A stretch of 41,040 nt of DNA from Armatimonadota bacterium (GTDB taxonomy: Bacteria > Armatimonadota > Armatimonadia > Armatimonadales > Armatimonadaceae), in contig JAPLCP010000102.1 of assembly GCA_026392155.1 (NCBI GenBank), forward strand, positions 27,858 through 68,897, read 5' to 3'. How positions within the stretch are numbered: position 1 is the first letter of the stretch; each line of letters begins with the position of its first letter. Both the position numbers and the translations under genes were made by a program. Below the pieces are notes generated by a model. It did no database searches and was not told the DNA's origin. It worked only from the letters and a program-made list of their open reading frames with translations. Below, piece after piece: positions 15,060 to 23,265 of this stretch.

Positions 15060-16463
15060 ATGAGCCTTTTTCGAGAGCTGGCAGTGGCGCTAGTAGAGCA
15101 GGGAAGTGGGCAGGGTAGGCCACCGGCGGTGATGATTGACCCGATCCGGCCTCTTGCGCCGCGCAGGCCGCACTTCAAGGCGCGGGCTAAAAACGTCATC
15201 GTGCTCTACCAGGTGGGTGGGCCAGGGCAGATGGACACGTTCGACTACAAGCCCGAGCTGCAAAAGCTCCACAAGAAACCCGTGCCAAAGTCTTTCAAAG
15301 ACGCGCTGAAGGGCAGCCGCCACGCCAATGTGTTTGAGGGCTGCAAGGACGAGCTGATGGCCTCGCCGTATAAGTTCACCCAGCAGGGCAAGAGTGGGCT
15401 GTGGGTGAGCGAGCTGTTTCCCGAGCTGGCCAAGCACGTGGATGATCTCTGCTTTGTCCACTCGCTCCAGTCCGAGTCCAATAATCATGCGCCGTCGAGC
15501 TATCTGTTCCACACGGGCGATCTCAACGCGGGTAAGGCCAGCCTGGGGAGCTGGATCACCTATGGCCTGGGCACCGAAAATCAGAGCCTGCCGGGCTATG
15601 TGGTGCTCTTTGATGCCGGGCCGCTCGGGGGCGCGGCCAACTACCAGAACGGGTTTCTGCCGCCTGCCTTTCAGCCTACAAAGCTGCGAGACCAAGGACA
15701 GCTTGTGCTGGATCTCACGCCACCCAAGGAGTTTGCGGCGAGTCAGCAGGACACGTTTGACTTTCTGCGCCAGATGAACCTCAAGCACCGGCAGGGCAAA
15801 AAAGAGGGCGTTGAGCTGGATGCCCGGATCGCGAGCTACGAGCTGGCGTATCGCATGCAGAGCGCGGCGCTGGAAGTCGGGGAGGTGGAGAAAGAGCCCG
15901 CGCACCTGCGGCGTGCCTACGGCTTCGAGCACAAAGACCCACGCACGGTCGCCTATGCGCGCAAGCTGCTCCTTGCCCGTCGGCTGGTCGAGCGTGGGGT
16001 GCGCTTTGTCGAGGTCTACGACATGCCCGACAAAGATGGCTGGGATGCACATGGGGAGCTGGAGAAAAACCACACGCCGCGTGCTCGGTGGATTGATCAG
16101 CCCACGGCGGCGCTTCTGACGGACTTAAAGCAGCGTGGCCTGTGGGACGAGACACTGATTGTCTGGGCGAGCGAGTTTGGCCGCACGCCCATGATGCAAG
16201 GTGACAGCGGGCGGCAGCACAACGCGGCGGGTTTTACGATCTGGCTGGGTGGGGGAGCCGTCAAGCCGCAGCGCTACGGGGCCACGGATGAGATTGGGTT
16301 AATGGCACGAGAGAACCCCGTCACGTTCAAAGACCTCCACGCCACGATTCTGGCCGCACTGGGCCTCGACAACGAAAAGCTCTACTTCGAGCGCGCCGGT
16401 CGCCCCGAGCGCCTCACAGGGGTTGCTGGTACAGCGAACATCGTCAAAGAGCTTTTGGTGTAA
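15060..16463 (+). CDS. DUF1501 family protein
   Basis: 467 residues from the ATG at 15060. The frame is open further upstream, but that part overlaps the divergent gene. The protein shows the DUF1501 alkaline-phosphatase/sulfatase-like layout: VIVLYQVGGPGQMDTFDYKPEL near the N-terminus, FVHSLQSESNNHAPSSYLFHTG, RLVERGVRFVEVYDMPDKDGWDAH, LIVWASEFGRTPMMQ and GRQHNAAGFTIWLGGG at the C-terminus. In Planctomycetes such genes usually accompany a DUF1549/DUF1553 (PSCyt) partner, and none is present here. The usual twin-arginine signal is not evident. Its 3' end overlaps the convergent APH gene by 82 bp. Confidence 0.85.
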   Translation: MSLFRELAVALVEQGSGQGRPPAVMIDPIRPLAPRRPHFKARAKNVIVLYQVGGPGQMDTFDYKPELQKLHKKPVPKSFKDALKGSRHANVFEGCKDELMASPYKFTQQGKSGLWVSELFPELAKHVDDLCFVHSLQSESNNHAPSSYLFHTGDLNAGKASLGSWITYGLGTENQSLPGYVVLFDAGPLGGAANYQNGFLPPAFQPTKLRDQGQLVLDLTPPKEFAASQQDTFDFLRQMNLKHRQGKKEGVELDARIASYELAYRMQSAALEVGEVEKEPAHLRRAYGFEHKDPRTVAYARKLLLARRLVERGVRFVEVYDMPDKDGWDAHGELEKNHTPRARWIDQPTAALLTDLKQRGLWDETLIVWASEFGRTPMMQGDSGRQHNAAGFTIWLGGGAVKPQRYGATDEIGLMARENPVTFKDLHATILAALGLDNEKLYFERAGRPERLTGVAGTANIVKELLV

Positions 16464-17344
16464 GTGCCTAGAAGCGTATCCAGAGTGTGAAGCGATGCGT
16501 TTACAATCGTAGGATTTGTCTCCCAGTAGTAAGGAAGGGCAATGAGCGCCATAGACAACGCCCAGCCCCGTCCGCGCTCCCACATGGCATCGTCTATTGC
16601 GAGGGCCTCTCGGAAGACTTGGCGCGAGTCGGTGTCGAACAGGTTCCAGGCGACGATGAGTTCGCAGGCGGGATCACCCACGCCCAGGCAGCCAAAGTCA
16701 ATCACGGCGCTGAGCTGGCCGTTGGTGGCGAGGAGGTTGCCGGAGTGTAAGTCACCGTGAATCCAGACGGGGGCATGGTTCCAGACGGGGGCTTGGAGAG
16801 CGACTTCCCAGGCTTTCGTAGCCGTGTCGCTGTCTATTCGCCCTTGGAGCTTGGTGAGAGCACGGCGGACGGCGGCATCGCGCTCCCCTAGGGGCACCCC
16901 TCGCCCGGAGTTGTGCTCACCTGGCGCGGGGCCATGGGTGGCATCGAGGCTTTGGAGCGCTGTGATAAAGGCCGCGAGCGTCCTTGCCGCCTTGGAGGGA
17001 TCGGTAAGCTGGTCGAGTATCGCGTTTTTACCGTCAAGCCACCGGTAGACCGACCAGTGCCACGGGTAGCCCTCGCCCGGCACTCCCATCGCCAGCGGCG
17101 CGGGAACCGCCAGCGGGAGCTGCGGCGCGAGCTTGGGGAGCCACTGCTGCTCTTTCTCCACCTGCCCGACTGCCCAGTGAACGCGCGGGAGCCGGACGAC
17201 AAGCTCATCACCCAGACGATAAAGCGCGTTGTCGGTTCCGGCGGAGGCGACGGGTTGGATCGGAAGCGCGGCCCACTGCGGAAACTGCATGGCTAGCAAG
17301 CGGCTCACAAGGGCAGAATCCGTATAGACCTCGTCGGGGTGCAC
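16382..17344 (-). CDS. Aminoglycoside phosphotransferase (APH) family kinase
   Basis: 320 residues from a GTG at 17344, which overlaps the stop of the PhyH gene in the string TAGTG. Family members usually begin at the HPDEV block, which supports this start. An ATG at 17365 would add seven residues. Kinase motifs are clear: the N-lobe GTDNALYRLGDELVVRLPR, the Brenner-type HGDLHSGN catalytic loop, and VIDFGCLGVGDPACELIVAW with the metal-binding Asp. It may phosphorylate a small molecule, not necessarily an antibiotic. The last 27 codons lie in the overlap with DUF1501 and give an atypical basic C-terminus. Confidence 0.85.
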   Translation of the reverse strand: MHPDEVYTDSALVSRLLAMQFPQWAALPIQPVASAGTDNALYRLGDELVVRLPRVHWAVGQVEKEQQWLPKLAPQLPLAVPAPLAMGVPGEGYPWHWSVYRWLDGKNAILDQLTDPSKAARTLAAFITALQSLDATHGPAPGEHNSGRGVPLGERDAAVRRALTKLQGRIDSDTATKAWEVALQAPVWNHAPVWIHGDLHSGNLLATNGQLSAVIDFGCLGVGDPACELIVAWNLFDTDSRQVFREALAIDDAMWERGRGWALSMALIALPYYWETNPTIVNASLHTLDTLLGTYTKSSLTMFAVPATPVRRSGRPARSK

Positions 17345-18165
17345 TACCCATACCACTCGCGCCATTTTGCGCGGAGCGGGACGTCTTCGTCGGTGGGGAG
17401 GTGGACGCCGGTGATAGTCTTGATGTCGCCCATGAGCTGGCGCTGGATGGGGTTGGCTTTTTCGTAGAGCTCGCGGTAGCTAAACTGGGGAGAAAAATCC
17501 ATCGGAAAGACCCAGCGGAAGCCGTAGCCGATAAAGAGGGTCTTGCGGGTGATGTCGGAAAAGTTAGCTCCGACGGCGTGGTAGGTGCGCTGCTCGAAAA
17601 TAAACGCATCGCCTGGCTTGCCACAGATCTCAATCGCGCCGTACGGGTGCGGAGCGTCGGGGGCTTTTGCAAGCGGCCCCGTCAGGCGGTTGCTTCCCGG
17701 CACCACTTGCGTATTTCCCCGCCCTGGCTCCGACTGATCCGAGAGAAAGAATGCGATCTTAAGCAAGATTCTGGGGTGCGGCTCGGTCATCTCCCAGCTG
17801 GATTGGCCACCGTCGCGGTGCCAGCCCTCGCCCTTGAAGTTCGCGTCGGCACCGGGTGTGGGGGGACGCACAATGAGATGGCTGGTCATCAGGTGGATGT
17901 CCCAGCCCAGAATCCCCGCTACCAGCGGCAGCACTTGCGGGTGGTCAATCAGCTCCAGAAACGCCGGGTCATCGGGCAGGCAGCCGCGCTTCTGCCAGTG
18001 CTTTCGCTCCGAGAGGCCCTCGTGCTCAATGCCCTCGGAAGAGAGCCGGTCGGCGGCAGCAACCAGCCGCGCGACCAGCTCAGGGTCTATTAAGTTCCGT
18101 AGTACCAAGAAACCGTCGCGGTCAAACTGCGCTTTCTGCTCCACGGTGAGAAGATTGGGTGTCAT
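17344..18165 (-). CDS. Phytanoyl-CoA dioxygenase (PhyH) family oxygenase
   Basis: 273 residues, the usual size for this Fe(II)/2-oxoglutarate dioxygenase family. The iron-binding triad is visible as His116-x-Asp118 (GEGWHRDGG) and His196 (QRTYHAVGANFSD). The 2-oxoglutarate-binding Arg is probably R207. Substrate is unknown. Bacterial members hydroxylate diverse small molecules. The APH kinase starts on its stop codon, so the pair is translationally coupled and may act on one metabolite. A leaderless -10 box precedes the ATG. A second promoter-like segment lies further upstream at 18272-18277. Confidence 0.88.
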   Translation of the reverse strand: MTPNLLTVEQKAQFDRDGFLVLRNLIDPELVARLVAAADRLSSEGIEHEGLSERKHWQKRGCLPDDPAFLELIDHPQVLPLVAGILGWDIHLMTSHLIVRPPTPGADANFKGEGWHRDGGQSSWEMTEPHPRILLKIAFFLSDQSEPGRGNTQVVPGSNRLTGPLAKAPDAPHPYGAIEICGKPGDAFIFEQRTYHAVGANFSDITRKTLFIGYGFRWVFPMDFSPQFSYRELYEKANPIQRQLMGDIKTITGVHLPTDEDVPLRAKWREWYG

Positions 18166-18171
18166 GTGCCT

Positions 18172-18177
18172 ATTTTA
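18172..18177 (-). promoter_or_regulatory. -10 box (TAAAAT) of leaderless PhyH gene
   Basis: Minus-strand TTGGTAAAATAGGCAC then ATG: the hexamer ends 6 nt before the start at 18165. There is no Shine-Dalgarno sequence. Confidence 0.55.
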
Positions 18178-18227
18178 CCAATTCTCGTGGATTTTTTAGG
18201 TATATCTTTCGCACAACTTCCACAAAA

Positions 18228-18288
18228 GGATGTAATCCAGACGTTTGTCTGGACAGTTTTTGGACTGCGAGATTGTAGCATTTTCGCC
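18228..18288 (-). repeat. Promoter-like direct repeat, copy 1, with operator-like dyad
   Basis: The core 18240-18284 matches 19589-19633 at about 40 of 45 positions. On the minus strand it contains an extended -10 element TGCTACAAT (hexamer 18272-18277) and a shared downstream string AGTCCAAAAACTGTCCA. Only this copy carries a perfect 7-bp dyad, TCCAGAC-GTTT-GTCTGGA (18236-18253), just downstream of the predicted start site, where an operator would sit. It lies upstream of the PhyH gene. Confidence 0.7.
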
Positions 18289-18299
18289 AGTTTGTGTGC

Positions 18300-19547
18300 T
18301 CATGGCGCTAGGGGCTGTCTCACCCAGTTATAGAGGAAGTCGGGCACGACGTCGTTGCGCGACCCGTCGTGTCCTTTGCATGCCTGGTAGAGCAGCAAGC
18401 GGCCTGACTTTTGTTTGTCGATGGGCAGTGCCTTGGAGAACTCGAAGAGTTTCCCCACCGTCTCGGCATAGGCCTCGTAGGCATTGGAGATCGACGATGC
18501 CTCCCATCGCGCGGCGATCAGGCGTTGCAGTAGGGAAACGGTGCGGACAGCCGAAGAAACAGAGTAAACGTACCGTTCCACGAGGCTCGCCCAGTTGGCT
18601 TGGGTGAGAGGGGCGTCCAGCAGCTTGCGCACTTGGTCGTCGAGGGGGGCGGAGAGCACCTTGTGGACGGTACCGGATTGCGTGCCGACGATGATGGTTT
18701 CGGTGCTTCCGGGCGTGGCGAGGGAGATGGCTCTGATCCTGGGTTGGGTCAGCTCATCGAGCAGATCATACTCGACAGGATCGAGCTTTCCATCCTCGAG
18801 CAGAATCCCCACGACTTCCTTGGCGGACGCCTCGGTGAATCCGTTGGGCGCGGTGGCGCGGGTTTGTCGGATCAGGGCGAGGATGCGCGGATCAGCGACG
18901 GCGCGGGAGTCATTGCCTCGGGGGGGCATCTCCGCGAGCTTGCCCCCCTGAGAGGCACTCGTCTCGAAGATCAGGCTGGTGCGCTTGCCATCGGGGGCGA
19001 GCGTGATGGCCTTGAAGTCCTCGAAGCGCGTGACGGTGACGGTGCCCTTGAGCTCCGGCGAGCTGGCCGTGGGATCGGTGCCGTCGGTGGTGTAGCGGAC
19101 GTACTGGCGCTGCATGCGGTTCGTAAAATCTGCGAAGCTGCGCTGGGACTGCGAGGTCCATGCCACCTCGGCGAGGGCGGCGGCGCGGGGGAGCGTGAAG
19201 TAGTCGCCGTAGAGCGCGGGGCCGGGGTTTGTTTTAAGCTCGGGCTTGTGCAGGAACATAGGGGCACTTAAGCTCACGCCTTTGGGGCTAACCTCCAGCA
19301 GATAGCCCTCCGCACCGAGCTTGGTCAGCGACGGATTGACCTTCAGCGTGATACTGCCCTTGCTCGTGATTTTCGGCGCCTGCCCAGTCGTGTTCTGGAG
19401 CCAGCCGGTGAGCAGCTGCGCCGCCGGACGACTGGTCGCATCGGCCCCGATAGCTGTTTTATCGTCGAGCGTGAAGCTCCCGGCGCTTTGCACCAGTGCG
19501 GCAGGTTTGGGCACAAGCGAGACAGGAGGTTGAGGAAGAGTAAACAT
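18300..19547 (-). CDS. GH20 hexosaminidase-derived chimera lacking the catalytic core
   Basis: 415 residues in an intact frame, but not a functional GH20 enzyme. Residues 1-96 match the GH20b N-terminal domain (SLVPKPAALVQSAGSFTLDDKT..., GYLLEVSPKGVSLSA). The chain then jumps at about 97-112 to the very end of the catalytic barrel (LPRAAALAEVAWT, FADFTNRM; 119-145). It continues with a chitobiase C-terminal-type segment (VRYTTDGTDPT, 150-195). About 300 residues with the catalytic Asp-Glu pair are missing. Residues 200-415 are a helical region of unknown origin. The signal peptide is also gone. No ribosome site is obvious. A promoter-like repeat lies on each side. Confidence 0.7.
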   Translation of the reverse strand: MFTLPQPPVSLVPKPAALVQSAGSFTLDDKTAIGADATSRPAAQLLTGWLQNTTGQAPKITSKGSITLKVNPSLTKLGAEGYLLEVSPKGVSLSAPMFLHKPELKTNPGPALYGDYFTLPRAAALAEVAWTSQSQRSFADFTNRMQRQYVRYTTDGTDPTASSPELKGTVTVTRFEDFKAITLAPDGKRTSLIFETSASQGGKLAEMPPRGNDSRAVADPRILALIRQTRATAPNGFTEASAKEVVGILLEDGKLDPVEYDLLDELTQPRIRAISLATPGSTETIIVGTQSGTVHKVLSAPLDDQVRKLLDAPLTQANWASLVERYVYSVSSAVRTVSLLQRLIAARWEASSISNAYEAYAETVGKLFEFSKALPIDKQKSGRLLLYQACKGHDGSRNDVVPDFLYNWVRQPLAP

Positions 19548-19575
19548 CGTTATTTTTCTCGTTTTAATCTTAGCT

Positions 19576-19640
19576 GGATTATCATCCTGACGTTTGAATG
19601 GACAGTTTTTGGACTACGCGATTATAGCATTTTTGCTCCG
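19576..19640 (-). repeat. Promoter-like direct repeat, copy 2
   Basis: Second copy of the segment at 18228-18288. On the minus strand it contains a strong extended -10 element, TGCTATAAT (hexamer 19621-19626), giving a leader of about 66 nt before the chimera's ATG at 19547. The dyad of copy 1 is degraded here (TCCTGAC-GTTT-GAATGGA). Confidence 0.7.
19621..19626 (-). promoter_or_regulatory. Extended -10 promoter of the GH20 chimera
   Basis: TGCTATAAT on the minus strand is a consensus extended -10 element. No recognisable -35 is conserved between the two repeat copies, in line with extended -10 usage. The stretch from here to the SDR stop at 19765 (about 140 bp) has no convincing gene. Confidence 0.5.
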
Positions 19641-19764
19641 GACGAACAGATGGCTTCTTGAGTAGACCCAGCTCCTTTTTGGTGACGGCCTCATGGACTT
19701 CAACCTGTCTTTTTTGGGACTGGTCATCCGTTCTAGCCGCCACCGGAGCGTCAGGGCTAAAGGG

Positions 19765-20472
19765 TCAGAGCGTCTGGCCCACGTAGTCTTGTGCGCGGAA
19801 GAGCGTACCCGTAGTTCCATCGTTAATGAGCGCAGGGACGAGTGCGCCGGGGAGTACGGACTCAACGGAGCCGGGGGCATTGGGGCCGCCCAGATCGGTG
19901 CGTAGCCAGCCGGGATCGAGTAGGTTGATCAACACGCCGTCGCCTTTGAGGTGGCTTGCGGTATCGGTGACGAACTTATCCACGGCGGCTTTGGAGATCG
20001 AGTAGGCAATTAGCTCGGGCTGATCTTGAATGCCCGACGTGACATTGATAATCCGACCCCACTTGCGCTTCACCATACCCGGAATCAGGCTGTGGCAGAT
20101 GCGAACCAGTGCCGTTACGTTCACCTCAAAGCTCTTGCGGAAGTCCTCGGCAGGGACACTCTTCCAGTCGCTACGGTACGGCGTCATGATCGCAGCGTTG
20201 TTGTAGACAATGTCAATGCCCGGTGTCGAGGCCAGCACACTCGCCAGCATCGCGTCCACTTGCGCTTCGTCGGAGAGCTCTGCCGCCACTTGTAGCACCT
20301 GCACGCCCTTGGCCGTCAGCTCCGCTGCCAGTGTATCTGTTCCTACTGTCTCGCGGCTATGCAGCACGATATTACAGCCGTACTCCGCAAGCCCTAGGCT
20401 CACCTGTCGTCCAATCCCACGGCTCGCGCCGGTTACCAAGGCCCACTTGCCCTTAATCTCTGCTTTTTGCAT
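19765..20472 (-). CDS. Short-chain dehydrogenase/reductase (SDR)
   Basis: 235 residues from ATG 20472. An in-frame GTG six bases upstream is also possible, and AAAGGA serves either start. Classical SDR features: the NAD(P)-binding TGASRGIG (15-22), YNNAAIM for the NAG-type motif, a Ser in NVTSGIQ and the catalytic pair in AYSISKAA. It ends with LFRAQDYVGQTL. It should oxidise or reduce a hydroxyl or keto group. The substrate is probably a sugar or polyol-like compound given the operon with LacI, GH5 and a second SDR. It follows the second SDR gene after 20 bp. Confidence 0.87.
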   Translation of the reverse strand: MQKAEIKGKWALVTGASRGIGRQVSLGLAEYGCNIVLHSRETVGTDTLAAELTAKGVQVLQVAAELSDEAQVDAMLASVLASTPGIDIVYNNAAIMTPYRSDWKSVPAEDFRKSFEVNVTALVRICHSLIPGMVKRKWGRIINVTSGIQDQPELIAYSISKAAVDKFVTDTASHLKGDGVLINLLDPGWLRTDLGGPNAPGSVESVLPGALVPALINDGTTGTLFRAQDYVGQTL

Positions 20473-20492
20473 GTTCACTCAATCCTTTAGTT

Positions 20493-21251
20493 TTAAGACC
20501 CAAAAATGCCACCGTTGATGTCAAGAGTCGCGCCGGTGATAAAACCGTCGTACTCGCTGGCGAGAAAAGCGACAGCCCGCGCGACATCCTCGGGCGTACC
20601 CGCACGGCCCAGCGGCAAAGTCGCGATCGTTGCGGCAGCCGACTCCGCCGTGGTGTGTGTGTTGTGAAACGCCGTGCCGAGAATCAAGCCCGGCGCGACG
20701 GCATTCACCCGAATCCCACGCCCGCCCAGCTCTTTGGCAAGCGAGCGTGTCCAAGTCAGAATCGCGCCCTTCACCGACGAGTAGGCCAGTGAGCCCGCGT
20801 GACCTCCCATTCGCCCCGCCAGTGAGGCGAGATTCACAACACTGCTCTGCTCTGCTGTCACCAAGTAGGGCACTGCGTGCTGCGTGACGAGCATCGTGCT
20901 GGTGAGGTTGATGTCGATCGTGCGCTGCCAAAACGCCAGATCCAGCTCCTCAAGCTTGCGACGACCGATCAGATCACCTGCGTTGTTGACCAAGATATCA
21001 AGCCCGCCGAGAAAGGCAACAGAGTCCTCCACCAGCGCCAGCGCCTGCGTGCTCTGCGAGAGATCCGCCGCGAAGCACGCAGCCCGCACGCCCAGCGGCG
21101 CGGCACGTTTAGCCGCCTCTGCGCCCTCGGCGCTCTTGTGGTAGTGAATGGCGACATCGCAGCCCTGGCGCAGCAACTCTCCCACGATCGCTTGGCCAAG
21201 CCCCTGTCCGCCGCCCGTTACCAGTGCCCGCTTGCCTTGAAGCCGTCCCAT
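20493..21251 (-). CDS. SDR family oxidoreductase (FabG-like)
   Basis: 252 residues with the full classical SDR set: TGGGQGLG near the N-terminus, NNAGDLIG, the catalytic Ser in VNLASLAGRMGG, Tyr and Lys in AYSSVKGAIL, and a typical C-terminus ITGATLDINGG. The fold and length match 3-ketoacyl-ACP reductase-like SDRs, which are often broad sugar or polyol dehydrogenases when outside fatty-acid operons. The ATG at 21251 follows the stop of the GH5 gene by 3 nt, so it belongs to the LacI-GH5-SDR-SDR operon. It may process a product of the glycosidase. Confidence 0.88.
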   Translation of the reverse strand: MGRLQGKRALVTGGGQGLGQAIVGELLRQGCDVAIHYHKSAEGAEAAKRAAPLGVRAACFAADLSQSTQALALVEDSVAFLGGLDILVNNAGDLIGRRKLEELDLAFWQRTIDINLTSTMLVTQHAVPYLVTAEQSSVVNLASLAGRMGGHAGSLAYSSVKGAILTWTRSLAKELGGRGIRVNAVAPGLILGTAFHNTHTTAESAAATIATLPLGRAGTPEDVARAVAFLASEYDGFITGATLDINGGIFGS

Positions 21252-21254
21252 TGC

Positions 21255-22235
21255 CTACTTCGCTCCCGTCAGTGCGGCTTTGACATAGACGCCCCAGTAG
21301 CCTGTCGGTTTGTAGTCCCAGCCCGTCAGCAAGCACGGGTTGGCGCTCGGGTGAAAGCTCCAGGCTGTCCAGCTAAGCTGGTGTTTGTTCATGTAGGCGA
21401 TCACCTCAGGTGCCCAGCTCTCGGTGTAGACATTCTCGTGCGGCGGATCGGTCGGCTTCCAGGGTTTGGTACCTACTTCCCCAACAAAAACCGCGTGTTT
21501 TTGGGCGACGGGGGTCACATGGGTATCCCAGTCTTTCTTCCACGGGTAGATGTGCGTGCCGTAGAGAATCCCGTTGCCGTTGGGGTCGCGGAGTGCGTGG
21601 CCCTTTAGCACGCCGCTTAAATCATAGCCCCAGTCGAGGCCGCCTGCGACCACGACATTTTTCGCGCCTGTCGCTCGCACGGTGTCTAAGAGTGCTTGCA
21701 TGCCGGGCGTATGGTACGTCAGGTGCAGGCCACGCTTGGGGTCATCGTTGCGCTCCTCCACCATGCCACCGCTTTTCCAAATCTCCCAGGAGACATCGTG
21801 CGGCTCGTTGTAGAGATCAAAGAGCACCGCTGGGTGATTGGCGTAGCGCTTGGCAAGGTCTTTCCAGAACAACACACTCAGATCATCGGGCATGCAGTGC
21901 TGGCCAATATTCTCGCCCCACTTGCCGCCGTTGGACCAGTGGAGATCAAGTAGGGCGTAGCTGTTTTGCGCGGCGATCTGACGCACCACGCCATCCACGA
22001 CGGTTCTGTACTCTGCGCTACTATCGCCTGATTTACCAAACCAGCGGTCTTGCGAGAGAGGGATGCGAATGAGTTTTGCTTTCCAATCTGTCAGTGCCCG
22101 GTTGATAGACAGTGTCAGATGGTCGCCCGTGTTGCTCCAGTCTAGGCTCGGGACATTCACCCCTTGGAGACGGACGACTTTGCCCGCACTATCTTTCAGG
22201 CGTGTTCCATCGACATGTAGCATTGGTATGTTCAT
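21255..22235 (-). CDS. Glycoside hydrolase family 5 (cellulase-type)
   Basis: 326 residues from ATG 22235, which lies one base after the LacI stop (TAA-G-ATG), so translation is coupled. The GH5 barrel shows the early RLQGVNVPSL, the catalytic acid/base Glu144 in DLYNEPHD and the nucleophile Glu253 in VFVGEVGTK, with HWSNGGKWG and WTAWSFHPSANPCLL as substrate-site segments. No signal peptide is present, so it appears cytosolic. It may act on imported oligosaccharides rather than polymer. The inducer of the adjacent LacI regulator may be its substrate or product. Confidence 0.9.
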   Translation of the reverse strand: MNIPMLHVDGTRLKDSAGKVVRLQGVNVPSLDWSNTGDHLTLSINRALTDWKAKLIRIPLSQDRWFGKSGDSSAEYRTVVDGVVRQIAAQNSYALLDLHWSNGGKWGENIGQHCMPDDLSVLFWKDLAKRYANHPAVLFDLYNEPHDVSWEIWKSGGMVEERNDDPKRGLHLTYHTPGMQALLDTVRATGAKNVVVAGGLDWGYDLSGVLKGHALRDPNGNGILYGTHIYPWKKDWDTHVTPVAQKHAVFVGEVGTKPWKPTDPPHENVYTESWAPEVIAYMNKHQLSWTAWSFHPSANPCLLTGWDYKPTGYWGVYVKAALTGAK

Positions 22236-22236
22236 C

Positions 22237-23265
22237 TTATTTCTCTTCTCTTTTGTTTCTTGGGGGAGCACAGCTCTTGCGCACGACTAACTGCGGCGTG
22301 ACCACTACGTGTTGCGGGAGTTCACGAAGCGCTGTTTTCTGAACCCGCTCCAGCAATAAGCCCACAAACTGGGTCGCGAGTGGCTCGATATGGCCGCCGA
22401 TCGTGGTCAAGCGCGGGCTGATGTAGCTTGCAAGATCGAGATTGTCAAAGCCGACCACGGTCATTTGTTGCGGAACAGAGACACCCGCATCGGCAAGGTA
22501 GCCAATCACAAGGGCCGCGAGTGAGTCTTGGTAGGCAAAAATCGCGGTGGGGGGCTCAGGGAGCGCGAGCAAGTGCGCCACGCCACGCCCGACCTCCGCA
22601 TCGCTCTGGGCGATGACTTGCAGCGCTTCGGGAAGCTCGATTCCTGCCTCTTTGAGGGCCGCTTTGAAGCCATAGAGCCGGTCGTAGATACCGCGATGGG
22701 GGCTCTTACCCAAGATCGCAATGCGCCGATGCCCCAGCCCGATCAAGTGCTGGGCAAGAGCGTAGCCGCCCTTGGCATCATCGCCAGTGACTGTGTCGAG
22801 GTGCTCGGTACCCTCCACCCAGCCCATCAGCACCAGCGGCACACCCGAGGCCACCAGCGCGTTGACGTGCTCTCGGGCGACGAGGCCATTCTCGCCGGAC
22901 ACCAGCAAAATACCGTCCACGCGCTGCTCCCGAAGCGAGGCCAGGCAGGCGGACTCGACCTCTTGGTCGGTGCCACTGAGCTGCAGCTGCAAGCTATAGC
23001 CCGCCGCTCGTACGAGATCGGCGATGAGCTGCACCAGCTTGGGATAGTAGGGGTTCGAGACCTCGGGAACCACAAGCCCAACTGTCTTGGTGGAGCGGAC
23101 CTTGAGATTTCGCGCCACTTGATTGACCTGGTAGCCCGCCTCGCTCGCTAGTATCTGGATGCGCTTTTTGGTCTCCGCATTGACCAGTGGGCTATCCGCC
23201 AGTGCCCGTGAGACGGTTGAGTGGGAGACGCCTGCTTGGCGTGCGATATCTTCAAGAGTAGTCAT
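22237..23265 (-). CDS. LacI family transcriptional regulator
   Basis: 342 residues from ATG 23265 (MTTLEDIARQAG). A longer frame to 23280 would add five codons. The N-terminal helix-turn-helix (residues 2-25, LEDIARQAGVSHSTVSRAL) is followed by the hinge and a periplasmic-binding-protein-like effector domain (VGLVVPEVSNPYYPKLVQLI, ... VVGFDNLDLASYISPRLTTI). It should repress its own operon (GH5 and two SDRs downstream) until a sugar binds. The start overlaps the stop of the upstream lipoprotein gene as ATGA. A LacI-type half-symmetric site covers the start region (23265-23280). Confidence 0.92.
   Translation of the reverse strand: MTTLEDIARQAGVSHSTVSRALADSPLVNAETKKRIQILASEAGYQVNQVARNLKVRSTKTVGLVVPEVSNPYYPKLVQLIADLVRAAGYSLQLQLSGTDQEVESACLASLREQRVDGILLVSGENGLVAREHVNALVASGVPLVLMGWVEGTEHLDTVTGDDAKGGYALAQHLIGLGHRRIAILGKSPHRGIYDRLYGFKAALKEAGIELPEALQVIAQSDAEVGRGVAHLLALPEPPTAIFAYQDSLAALVIGYLADAGVSVPQQMTVVGFDNLDLASYISPRLTTIGGHIEPLATQFVGLLLERVQKTALRELPQHVVVTPQLVVRKSCAPPRNKREEK

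Noticed and set aside
16382-17344. Antibiotic-resistance gene
   Set aside because: The APH fold is clear, but many bacterial members phosphorylate other metabolites. Coupling to a PhyH oxygenase points to metabolism rather than resistance.
19614-19765. Short basic peptide or gene remnant between the GH20 chimera and the SDR
   Set aside because: Frames are short, lack a start with support, and run into the promoter-like repeat. No homology is recognisable.
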